Of a stretch of DNA of 64,000 nucleotides, positions 21,021 to 28,621 are shown in pieces. Origin of the DNA: Actinobaculum sp. 313 (GTDB lineage: Bacteria; Actinomycetota; Actinomycetes; Actinomycetales; Actinomycetaceae); contig NZ_CP029033.1 of the NCBI RefSeq assembly GCF_003073475.1, positions 1,674,001 through 1,738,000 of the forward strand, read 5' to 3'. Below the pieces are notes generated by a model, which saw only the letters and a program-made list of their open reading frames with translations, searched no databases and was not told where the DNA came from. Position numbers and translations under genes: made by a program. The first letter of the stretch is position 1; every line of letters starts with the position of its first letter.

Positions 21021-21416
21021 TTAGTTCCCTTCGGAATCAACGGGTGCGATAACACTTCCTGTCGCGAGATCCAGGTGTTGGATCTCAGTTGCTGGGACCA
21101 ATCCTAGTTGCTTCGCCTTGGCCGTGAGACCTTGCGGAGTAGACACGTCCACCAATTCGTCCTGCAAGGTTGCCTCTTTTGCCGTCGCAGCGTTGATTTC
21201 TTGGTGCACCGACTGAATCTCGTACGCCGTCGAAACCAGCTGTGTGTTGAGGAAGAAGACCACGCCAAAGGCACCAAGGAACAGCGCCAGGCAGGCGATT
21301 ACTGTTCCAACGAAGCCTCGCACGGGCGCCGGAGTTGGAACCAGTTCGAGGCTCGGCAGGCCTTGAACGACAGGGCGGGCCTCACTGCGAACAGATCGTG
21401 CCGGAGTGGCAGCCAT
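21021..21416 (-). CDS. ftsL: FtsL-like cell division protein
   Basis: A 131-residue bitopic protein with a short cytoplasmic part, one transmembrane helix (GTVIACLALFLGAFGVVFFL) and a periplasmic coiled coil (AYEIQSVHQEINAATAKEATLQDELVD, broken here for length). The ending resembles the FtsL/FtsB C-terminus (TPQGLTAKAKQLGLVPA). Sequence conservation in this family is low, so identity rests on topology, size and its position between rsmH and ftsI. The stop TAA abuts the ftsI ATG. Confidence 0.9.
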   Translation of the reverse strand: MAATPARSVRSEARPVVQGLPSLELVPTPAPVRGFVGTVIACLALFLGAFGVVFFLNTQLVSTAYEIQSVHQEINAATAKEATLQDELVDVSTPQGLTAKAKQLGLVPATEIQHLDLATGSVIAPVDSEGN

Positions 21417-21417
21417 T

Positions 21418-22473
21418 TTATCCTTCCTTCCTACTTAACTTCTCGGCAGCGCGTAGCCGCACTGAAGCACTGCGCGGGTTGGTCGTGATTTCGGTGACAT
21501 CCGCTTTACTGGCACCGTGCGTCACGAGCCGCAGGTACGGCTCGTGTCCTGCCAGTTCGACCGGCAGCCCGCGCGGGGTACGTGAGGTGGCTCCTGCAGC
21601 AAAGGCGCGTTTGACAATTCGGTCTTCGAGCGACTGATAGGATTCCACGACGATACGGCCACCGATACGAAGGGCATCGATAGCGCGTGGAATGGCTCGC
21701 TCGAGGATGCTGAGCTCATCGTTCACGGCAATTCGCAGTGCTTGAAATGTCCGCTTGGCAGGATTGCCGCCTCGACGGCGGGCCGCTGCCGGAACGGCTG
21801 CTCGGACGATCTCAACGAGTTGTCCGGTACGTACGATGGCCTCGCGGTCTCGGGTGGCGACGACGCGCCCCGCAATTCGCGCCGCGAAGCGCTCCTCGCC
21901 ATACTCCGTCAAGATACGCGTGAGCTCCTCATAGCTCGCGGTGGCGAGGATCTCGGCCGCAGTGCGACCACGCGTGGCATCCATCCGCATGTCAAGTGGA
22001 GCGTCGTGGGCGTAGGAGAATCCGCGTCCCACCTCATCGAGCTGGAGCGACGATACTCCAAGGTCCATGAGTACGCCGTCGACCCCATCCTGCGGACCGT
22101 AGGTTGCAGCAATGTCGTCGATGGCGTCATAGGTGCTTTGAACGGCCTGGAATCTATCCGCGAAGGATGCGAGACGTTGCAACGCCAACGCCACTGCTTC
22201 TCCATCACGATCAATACCGACTACTGTCAAATTGGAGAAGCGCTCGAGCAATGCCTGCGAATGCCCACCCAGCCCAAGTGTGGCATCGATAAGAACAGGA
22301 TTGGCGCGTTCGCGCAGAGCCGGGGCAAGTAGATCGGCACAGGCATCCACCATGACAGGAGTGTGGAGAGCATTTCCCGCCGCGCGCGCCCCTTCAGGCA
22401 TGGCAGACTCACCGCGCTCATCTGATTCCGCCACCGCCTGTGAATCACTGCTCGGGTTCACCGCTGCATTCAC
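21418..22473 (-). CDS. rsmH: 16S rRNA m4C1402 methyltransferase RsmH (MraW)
   Basis: SAM-dependent methyltransferase of 351 residues acting on N4 of C1402 in 16S rRNA. The core starts at HTPVMVDACADLL. Conserved motifs are IDATLGLGGHSQALL (SAM binding), GIDRDGEA, DGVLMDLGVSSLQLDE, GFSYAHDAPLDMRMD and RTFQALRIAVNDEL. The C-terminus shows VVESYQSLEDRIVKRAF. The first 35 residues are polar and not conserved, so translation could begin a little downstream; the ATG at 22473 is kept as the longest plausible start. Follows mraZ by about 147 bp. Confidence 0.95.
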   Translation of the reverse strand: MNAAVNPSSDSQAVAESDERGESAMPEGARAAGNALHTPVMVDACADLLAPALRERANPVLIDATLGLGGHSQALLERFSNLTVVGIDRDGEAVALALQRLASFADRFQAVQSTYDAIDDIAATYGPQDGVDGVLMDLGVSSLQLDEVGRGFSYAHDAPLDMRMDATRGRTAAEILATASYEELTRILTEYGEERFAARIAGRVVATRDREAIVRTGQLVEIVRAAVPAAARRRGGNPAKRTFQALRIAVNDELSILERAIPRAIDALRIGGRIVVESYQSLEDRIVKRAFAAGATSRTPRGLPVELAGHEPYLRLVTHGASKADVTEITTNPRSASVRLRAAEKLSRKEG

Positions 22474-22620
22474 CTCCTACCTGCCTGCGGTCTATTCCGT
22501 GCCACTGAACGCCACCACGGCGCCCACCGTTGACTATCTGACCGTACGGCGGCCCGCCCTCTCCGCCCATCTGAAGCTGGGGAATTGCCTCAAAGTGGCG
22601 GAAGGGGACTGCCGCCCGGC

Positions 22621-23052
22621 TCAGAAGAGGCCCGGTATGACCTCTTCCTCGCGATCAGCAAACGCCGATTCTTGGTCAGTCAGATATGCGTTCCACGCCT
22701 GCTGGTCCCAGATCTCGACCCTGCTGCCAGCACCTATCACTGCCAGCTCCCTGGTCAGCCCGGCGTATGTGCGCAACACCGCCGGGATTGTGATCCTGCC
22801 CTGCTTGTCGGGAACCTCATCAACCGCACCCGAAAGAAAGACGCGAAGGTAAGAACGTGCTTCCTTCGACGTCAGTGGGGCTTGGCGCAACTGCTCCTGC
22901 ATCCGTTCGAACTCGGAGAACGGAAAGACATAGAGGCAGTGCTCCTGGCCACGCGTCATCACCAACCCGCCTTGAAGCTGGTCACGATACTTGGCCGGCA
23001 GGATCAGGCGCCCCTTGTCATCGAGCCGCGGCTCATACGTTCCGAGGAACAC
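22621..23052 (-). CDS. mraZ: MraZ transcriptional regulator of the dcw cluster
   Basis: A 143-residue DNA-binding protein with two AbrB/SpoVT-like repeats that represses or modulates its own operon. The two half-domains are visible as [20 protein letters not shown] with KYRDQL, and [19 protein letters not shown], both carrying the DxxGR(L/I)xxP signature. I chose the GTG at 23052 because GGAGGTGG lies about 7 nt before it; an ATG at 23082 would place the start inside the operator repeats. First gene of the cluster. Confidence 0.95.
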   Translation of the reverse strand: MFLGTYEPRLDDKGRLILPAKYRDQLQGGLVMTRGQEHCLYVFPFSEFERMQEQLRQAPLTSKEARSYLRVFLSGAVDEVPDKQGRITIPAVLRTYAGLTRELAVIGAGSRVEIWDQQAWNAYLTDQESAFADREEEVIPGLF

Positions 23053-23081
23053 CCGTCCACCTCCCCTGCGTTGACGTTGCA

Positions 23082-23107
23082 CACCACTTTACTCCACATT
23101 GCTCCAC
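23082..23107 (-). promoter_or_regulatory. MraZ box: three GTGG(A/T)G repeats at exact 10-bp spacing
   Basis: On the coding strand GTGGAG, GTGGAG and GTGGTG occur at 23107-23102, 23097-23092 and 23087-23082, each exactly one helical turn apart, 30 to 55 bp before the mraZ GTG. Known MraZ operators are direct repeats of short G-rich boxes at about 10-bp spacing upstream of mraZ, so this is very likely the autoregulatory operator. TTGCTG and TAAAGT 16 bp apart overlap it and may be the promoter. Confidence 0.75.
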
Positions 23108-23667
23108 CAGCAAGTTAGAAAAGGGTGTGTTCTATGAAGGAATCGCAGAAAGCATAAGACAAAAACGAGGTGGAGGGAAATTTCGCTCATGTCACGATAA
23201 GCGTATAGCTCAGGCCCACTCCTTGCCGAGCGCAAGCGTCAAGGTAACGGAAGGTCACGTTGGACAGTCGCCGTCAGGTGCGAACTTGACCGTGTAGCAG
23301 CTCGTCCCCTAACTCCGACTTCCATCCAGCGGGGCATACACTTGGCTACACGTATGGCGCGGCTGGTGAGGTCGGCCACGCCAACATTGCGCGTTGGTTG
23401 GGGCCTCCAGCGATCCATTCACGATCCCGGGAGCGGCACTCGCGGGAAATCAACCTGGAGCAGGAGCGCCGCACCACCACGTGCTCCGCCTGTCAGGCCA
23501 GGCTCTGCTCTTGCTCCGCTCATGGATTGCCATGTCGGGGATTTGGCCGATCAAAATCAGGTCGGCTCGTGCGCGAGTGTATCCGCATTCCATGCAGCAC
23601 GGATGCCCGGTGCCCAGACGGGGGTGGGCAAGATGGGCAGGATGCCGAGCGGACAACAATCACGCGA
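23108..23667. other. Intergenic region upstream of mraZ without recognisable gene
   Basis: About 560 bp between the mraZ operator and the hairpin downstream of the DUF3040 gene. Short open frames exist on both strands, but none has a ribosome binding site, a family motif or codon use like the neighbours. I looked for RNase P RNA, tRNA and 6S-like features and saw none. Part of it probably belongs to the dcw promoter region. Confidence 0.5.
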
Positions 23668-23702
23668 CCCAGGCCGGAAATGACAATGGTTTCCGGCCTG
23701 GG
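23668..23702 (-). terminator. Perfect 13-bp stem-loop after DUF3040 gene
   Basis: CCCAGGCCGGAAA and TTTCCGGCCTGGG form a perfect 13-bp stem with a 9-nt loop, 33 bp beyond the DUF3040 stop. No long U tract follows. It is the strongest hairpin in this stretch and probably ends the dinB-DUF3040 transcript. Confidence 0.65.
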
Positions 23703-23734
23703 AAAGAAAGACAGTTGTGTGAAGGCAGCAGCCC

Positions 23735-24130
23735 TCAGCCCCGCTCGCGGCGGCGCTTCTCCCACTCCTCGGCTTGGCGCGCCATAAAGCCGCGACCACT
23801 CTTGGGTTTAGGCGATGGTTTGCTGGCAGCGTCCGCCGGATCGACCGGTCGTTCAACAATCCCCTCGGTGATGTACCAAGCGCCGCCAAACATCACGACG
23901 ACTCCCAGCACACCAATGATCACCTGCTCCAAGGCAACACCGGCAACCAGCACGGCTATCCCGGCGACCAGCACCAAGAGCCCCAGGACGAGATGCCGGA
24001 TTGAGAATTGGCGCGAAACACTCTCGGATGTTTGCTCCGGTTTGAGAGTATCCGCGAACGTCGGGTCCTCGTCTGCAAGCTGAGCTTCCAGCTCATCAAG
24101 CATCTTTCGTTCGTATTCGGACAGAGGCAT
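23735..24130 (-). CDS. DUF3040 small membrane protein
   Basis: A 131-residue actinobacterial protein of unknown function. It begins with the family signature MPLSEYERKMLDELEAQLADEDP, written here as MPLSEYERKMLDE plus LEAQLADEDP, continues with FADTL, and has two adjacent hydrophobic segments (LVLGLLVLVAGIAVLVAGVA and IIGVLGVVVMFGGAWYI). The C-terminal tail is basic (KPSPKPKSGRGF). DUF3040 proteins lie next to dinB or mraZ in many actinobacteria. It starts 9 bp after the dinB stop, so the two are likely co-transcribed. Confidence 0.9.
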   Translation of the reverse strand: MPLSEYERKMLDELEAQLADEDPTFADTLKPEQTSESVSRQFSIRHLVLGLLVLVAGIAVLVAGVALEQVIIGVLGVVVMFGGAWYITEGIVERPVDPADAASKPSPKPKSGRGFMARQAEEWEKRRRERG

Positions 24131-24139
24131 GGCATCTCC

Positions 24140-25468
24140 TCATCGATCGCTGATACCTCCACAATAGCCGTTCGGAGGCATGCGGCGATAGTTTACATGT
24201 ATCAGTCTCCGGCCGTCACCCTCACTCGCGGGATGACGGCTCCCACGGTCTTCGACTTGGTCATCGGCAAGTAGGCTCGCTGGACCGAGCGCTGATTCGC
24301 CAAACTTCTTACGAATACCGTCCATGGCGTTCTCGGCCTTGCCGCGTCGCGGGTCGTCGTCGAACGCCAGCTGGATTCCGCCTCGTGCACTCTGCAATCC
24401 CTCCGCACGTAGTCCCAGTAGCCGCAATCCCCCAGATGGAATCCGTACCTCACTGAAGAGCCGTTGCGCATGGTCATACAGATCTGCAGCTAGAGAGGTG
24501 GGCCGATCAAGCGTCACCGAACGAGTAATGGTTGTGAAGTCGGCGAAACGCACCTTGATGGCGACCGTCGCGGCAACAAGGCCGCGCTCACGCAGTCGCC
24601 GCGCGGTGTCATGGGCCTGCCGGAGCAGAACTCTTTCCATCGCCCTCCTGCCCTCAAGATACTCGAAGAAGGTCTCCTCTCGGCCTAGGGACTTCTCTTC
24701 ACGGCTCGGCACCACGGGGCGCGGATCAATCCCCATCGACAGTTCATAGAGATGCTGCCCCGCAGCCTTCCCAAGCAAGCGAACTAACCGTGCCTCCCCC
24801 AGCGCAGCCAGGTCTCCCACGGTCTCCACCCCCTGCAACGCCAGTTTCTCGCGCGTTCGGTCACCGACGCCGCTGATGGTTCCGACCGGCAGGGAATGAA
24901 GGAAAGGCAACGTGGCATCGGCGGGAATCAACAACAGGCCATCCGGTTTGGCATGCGCTGATGCAATCTTTGCAACGTGCTTCGTGGCGGCTATCCCAAT
25001 CGAGGCAGGAACGTTTTCTTGTTCACGGATAGAGCGCCGAAGGGACGTGGCAATTTGCACGGGCGAACCGAAGAGGCGGCGCGCACCCGAGACATCAAGG
25101 AAGGCCTCGTCCACCGAGACTTGCTCCATGCGCGGCGTAACCTCACGCAAGATCTCCATGATGCGACGCGACACCGCACGATAAACCGAACCTCGTGGCT
25201 GCAGCATGACCAGTTGCGGACAACGTCGGTAAGCCAGGCCTACCGGCATGGCAGAGTTCACCCCGAATTCGCGCGCCTCATAGGATGCGGCGGCAATTAC
25301 TCCCCGTTCTTTGCCGCCGACGGCGACCGGTTTTCCACGCAGCTCAGGATGGTCGAGGAGCTCCACCGACACGAAAAAAGCATCCATATCCACGTGTAGA
25401 ATGGGGGTGGCCGAGTCGTCATCGCCCCAGGAACGCCGTGCCTGGTCGGACCGCGGTGCTCGCGACAT
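24140..25468 (-). CDS. dinB: DNA polymerase IV (Y-family translesion polymerase)
   Basis: A 442-residue error-prone polymerase. The palm motif ILHVDMDAFFVSVEL with the catalytic Asp is at about residues 23-37. YEAREFGVNSAMP and SVDEAFLDVSGA supply the second catalytic acidic pair, and SIGIAATKHVAKIASAHAKP is the thumb/finger signature. The little-finger domain ends in LRLLGLRAEGL. The tail lacks an obvious beta-clamp QLxLF motif; IQLAFDDD is the closest match. Start at ATG 25468, with GGAGG 4 nt upstream. No LexA box was found upstream. Confidence 0.95.
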   Translation of the reverse strand: MSRAPRSDQARRSWGDDDSATPILHVDMDAFFVSVELLDHPELRGKPVAVGGKERGVIAAASYEAREFGVNSAMPVGLAYRRCPQLVMLQPRGSVYRAVSRRIMEILREVTPRMEQVSVDEAFLDVSGARRLFGSPVQIATSLRRSIREQENVPASIGIAATKHVAKIASAHAKPDGLLLIPADATLPFLHSLPVGTISGVGDRTREKLALQGVETVGDLAALGEARLVRLLGKAAGQHLYELSMGIDPRPVVPSREEKSLGREETFFEYLEGRRAMERVLLRQAHDTARRLRERGLVAATVAIKVRFADFTTITRSVTLDRPTSLAADLYDHAQRLFSEVRIPSGGLRLLGLRAEGLQSARGGIQLAFDDDPRRGKAENAMDGIRKKFGESALGPASLLADDQVEDRGSRHPASEGDGRRLIHVNYRRMPPNGYCGGISDR

Positions 25469-25832
25469 AGCTCCTCCCCAATACCGCGCACAGTTACTGT
25501 GCCGCTCTTTGATTGATGGATGGTCGGCTGCGCACGCTGCGCTTCTCTGATCGACCAGAACCAATCTCGTACCACCAGGGTACGCGGTACCTCCACCACA
25601 TTGGCGTGCAAGTTGCCGTCCCACGCTCCCACGCAACGGAGTCGTCGGAACAGCCGCCTTGCCGCACCGCCTACGAGATTCGCTCCAATACCTATCGAGG
25701 ACCGAAGGCAGTGCCGCTGGCTGAAAGGTTGCGCCCGGTTTGCTCATGGGTGTCCAACGGTACGCTCAGCGGACCCGAATGGGCCGCCAAGCGATCAGTC
25801 TGTGGATCACTGAGTGAGATAGGCTCTCAACC
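25469..25832. other. Divergent intergenic region between dinB and the spermidine-synthase-like gene
   Basis: A 364-bp region separating two divergently read genes, so it should hold both promoters. Open frames here continue the dinB frame upstream but lack conservation and start signals. Small dyads around GTACC/GGTAC near 25570-25590 are too weak to call operators. No tRNA or LexA-box-like sequence was seen. Confidence 0.4.
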
Positions 25833-26678
25833 ATGAGCAACCGAGCAGAACGTCACCGCCTACCACAGCATCCGGTGCGCACCGATTACGCCCTGGCGGA
25901 GGTCGAGTTAAGTCCCGACGGCTCGCTCGCCACGCTATTCCTCGATGGAGTCGAATCCTCGGCCCTGGACCTGAACCAACCGGATTACTTGGAGTTCGAG
26001 TACATGCAGCAGATGCGCGAACTCATTGACTCGCGGTTTCTTGCTGAACAGCCACTGCATGTACTACACCTCGGCGCTGCCGGTTGCGCCTTCCCACGCG
26101 CCCTGGAAGCCAGCCGCCCGAATTCGCGACAACTCGCCGTGGAGATCGATGGCGCCCTCGCCCGGCTGGCGCGCGAATGGTTCGATCTTCCCACGTCGCC
26201 CCGCTTGCGCATCCGCGTCGGTGAGGCGCGACAGGCCCTCGACACCACGCATGCCACCTGGGATGTTGTGGTCCGTGACGCATTCTCCAACCGGGATGTG
26301 CCAACGCGTCTACGTACAGCGGAGTGTGCGGTGCGTGCTCAGCACGTCCTCACGCCGGAGGGCATTTACCTTCTGAATTCCATCGCTTCGGCGGGGATAA
26401 GGCGGGTTGGAGAAGAGGCGCGCGCCTTATTCGCGGCTTTCGATCATGTCATTGCGATCACGGATCCGGCCGTGGTACGTGGCAGACATTTCGGCAACAT
26501 CGTCCTGGCCGCATCCATGCAAGCATTCAATATCGCCGACGTGAGGCGCCGAGTGCACCGTCTTCCTTTGCCTACAACGGTTCTTACGGAGGATGATCTG
26601 CACCGGCGGGCGGAAGGTGCTCGACTACTGCAAGACCGTGATTTGGGCCTGGTCAGTAGCGGTCCGGCACAGAGGTGA
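25833..26678 (+). CDS. Spermidine-synthase-like SAM-dependent methyltransferase fold protein
   Basis: A 281-residue protein with a Rossmann fold resembling spermidine synthases: LHVLHLGAAGCAFPRAL as the nucleotide loop, LAVEIDGALARLAREWF as the second strand with its acidic residue, then RVGEARQAL and the D-containing WDVVVRDAFSNRDVP. Many actinobacteria carry such fused or orphan spermidine-synthase-like proteins without known aminopropyltransferase activity, so the substrate is unknown. It stands alone on the plus strand, convergent with the PAC2 gene. Confidence 0.85.
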   Translation: MSNRAERHRLPQHPVRTDYALAEVELSPDGSLATLFLDGVESSALDLNQPDYLEFEYMQQMRELIDSRFLAEQPLHVLHLGAAGCAFPRALEASRPNSRQLAVEIDGALARLAREWFDLPTSPRLRIRVGEARQALDTTHATWDVVVRDAFSNRDVPTRLRTAECAVRAQHVLTPEGIYLLNSIASAGIRRVGEEARALFAAFDHVIAITDPAVVRGRHFGNIVLAASMQAFNIADVRRRVHRLPLPTTVLTEDDLHRRAEGARLLQDRDLGLVSSGPAQR

Positions 26679-26780
26679 TTTCGCACGACGCCAACACCGG
26701 CAACCCGAGCACCTGCTGAAGGCTCGGCGTGTTGACCGGGCACTCGCAGCGGCGAGAGCTTCTGGCATGGTGGGCGGCAG

Positions 26781-26803
26781 CTGCGGCGAAACCCCGGCCG
26801 CAG
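26781..26803. terminator. Weak hairpin between convergent genes
   Basis: CTGCGGC and GCCGCAG can pair as a 7-bp stem with a 9-nt loop in the 195-bp gap between two convergent genes. No U tract is present. It is listed only because it is the clearest stem-loop where a bidirectional terminator is expected. Confidence 0.3.
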
Positions 26804-26873
26804 TCACTAGCCGCCCGTCATGGCGCTAGGAGTGCGCCGACACTAGCAGCACTAGCCGCCGCCGTCGTTGCAG

Positions 26874-28202
26874 TCACTCGTCGCGATGCCACGAGTGACG
26901 CCCCCAACGACGTCGGCGCTGCTGGGATTGAGGCGTTGCTTGCTCTTGGCCGCGCGATTCCTTGTGTTGGTCCGTTGGTTCGGGCTGCTCAACGTCTGTT
27001 GACGTTTCCTGCTGCGCCGGAGACGGAGCGGCTTCACTCTCGGCAACACTGCCGGTATCCGCACCGGCGCCATCAGACCCCGACTCAACACCGGCATCGC
27101 CTGCTTCTTCGCCGCCAACGACGTCGTCATCCTGCGGTCCCGACGTGCCCGCGAGCGCGGTGTAACGGGCCGCGTCCTCGGAAGCCATTGCCGATGTGTA
27201 CTCGGTGACCGGCGTGGTGAAATGGCCCTTCCCCTTCTGGGACCGTGATTCCCGGTACTCCGCAATGCGGCGGATCAAGCCTTGTGGATCGAATTGCATT
27301 TCCGGGCGATTAGCCTGTTCGGCGGCATCTGCCTGTGCCAAGAACTGCTCCGCAGCACGGCCGATCTCATCAACAGAGGGCACGGAGAGTTCGGCCTCCG
27401 GTGCCGTCACGAACCCCGGCGTGACGCCGTGCTCGTCATGCTCTTTCTCCAGGTTTCCAATGAGCACCGCTAGTTCTGCGTTCTCTTTGCCTAGTTCAGC
27501 CAGTGCCACGTTTTCGGCGCTGGCTTCCCGTTCGAGATCGCCCATCGGGAAACGAAGTCCGGAGAGACTGGAGACCATGGAAAGGGCGCCCGCGGCCCCG
27601 GCGGAGTAGCGGTTGCCGGTCAGGTAAAACGGAACGCGGACGGCCACATTCGTCGTCGTGATGCCCAGCTCGCCGGCGTGGTATTCGAAGTAGTCGGCAA
27701 AAGATGAAGGGAACCAGAAGTCAGCCTTGAGCACCGGCCGGTCGACTCCGGGGTCACTGGTACGGACGATCATATCCGCCGGTCGCGTATGCGGTGTTGC
27801 GGCCCCCACGGCGGTGAAGGAGTAGACGGACTGCACACTGAAGCGCTCGGCAAGATCAAGCATATCCGCAGTCAGCGAGTCCCATCTGAAGTCGGGCTCT
27901 GCCCCATGCATGTGTAGGAATGGGCGACCTTCAACGTCCTTGGCCACATGCACGGTCATGTGCTGACGAACCAGACCTGTCAGTTGCCCGTCACGGTAGT
28001 TGAGCATTGGGCGCTGAGCACGGTAGTCCAGCAGAGGATCGGTATCGAAGAGTGCCGCCACGTCTCCGTCAAGTGACCGGAGATTGCTTGAAACGAGAGA
28101 TGGCACGGCACCGGCGTCGGTTACCGGATCCACCAGACTCATTACGAGAATGGGGATATTGTCCGGCTCAGTGCCCGGCGGGAATGAAATGAAATGTCCC
28201 AT
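26874..28202 (-). CDS. PAC2-family protein (proteasome assembly chaperone fold) with long acidic/Gln-rich tail
   Basis: A 442-residue protein. Residues about 1-280 form the PAC2 domain, with PDNIPILVMSLVDPVTDAGAVP (broken here as PDNIPILVMSLVD and PVTDAGAVP), SVYSFTAVGAATPHTRP, GITTTNVAVRVPFYLTG and AGALSMVSSLSGLRFP as typical conserved stretches. A coiled-coil segment (ENVALAELGKENAELAVL) follows, and the last 130 residues are low-complexity and acidic, then Gln/Arg-rich. Actinobacterial PAC2 proteins are of unknown function. I chose ATG 28202 (MGHFISFPPGT), with GAGGAAGAG upstream; the open frame extends 80 codons further without conservation. Confidence 0.88.
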   Translation of the reverse strand: MGHFISFPPGTEPDNIPILVMSLVDPVTDAGAVPSLVSSNLRSLDGDVAALFDTDPLLDYRAQRPMLNYRDGQLTGLVRQHMTVHVAKDVEGRPFLHMHGAEPDFRWDSLTADMLDLAERFSVQSVYSFTAVGAATPHTRPADMIVRTSDPGVDRPVLKADFWFPSSFADYFEYHAGELGITTTNVAVRVPFYLTGNRYSAGAAGALSMVSSLSGLRFPMGDLEREASAENVALAELGKENAELAVLIGNLEKEHDEHGVTPGFVTAPEAELSVPSVDEIGRAAEQFLAQADAAEQANRPEMQFDPQGLIRRIAEYRESRSQKGKGHFTTPVTEYTSAMASEDAARYTALAGTSGPQDDDVVGGEEAGDAGVESGSDGAGADTGSVAESEAAPSPAQQETSTDVEQPEPTDQHKESRGQEQATPQSQQRRRRWGRHSWHRDE

Positions 28203-28621
28203 TGGCCAGCTCTTCCTCTCGTCTCGCCCTTCAAAACCATCGTGCCACATGCCTCCGACACCCCGCGGACCTACGGCTGTGGTTGTGCGCACGGCTGCGA
28301 GCCGTACACCTACCCGAGCCCGAAGCGCAGCAACAGGCTCCTTCATTCCGGAACGGCGTGACACCGGCACAATCACCCGAGCCCGCCGAGACCATCGGCA
28401 CACGACCTCCGGGATCTCGATGCAGTTACGTACCCAGTCCATGAAGGCATGAACTCGGGCCTCAAAGAAGAGAACGCCGTCAGCCTTTCCGCCTTCCCGA
28501 CGACGGCCACCCTACGCTAGGCGCGAACCTGATATCGGCCATGCTCGGTTGGCCAAACAGCAGGAGATATCGGATAATTGATAACCGCACTTTTGCGACG
28601 ACCAGTTCAAGGAGGTCGCCC
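28203..28621. other. Divergent intergenic region between PAC2 and HelR-type genes
   Basis: About 420 bp. The PAC2 frame stays open upstream to 28442, but composition (Arg/Val-rich, no motif) suggests it is not translated. Near the helicase start there is a strong AAGGAGGT and a direct repeat of GATATCGG 36 bp apart (28531-28538 and 28567-28574). I looked for the rifamycin-associated or HelR-associated inverted repeat found before some helR genes and did not see it. Confidence 0.4.

Noticed and set aside
23108-23667. RNase P RNA or other structured RNA upstream of mraZ
   Set aside because: The conserved GAGGAAAGTCC and matching P4 elements are absent on both strands, and no extended helices were seen.
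25469-25747. N-terminal extension of DinB upstream of ATG 25468
   Set aside because: The extra 93 residues show no conservation, and a strong GGAGG precedes the downstream ATG.
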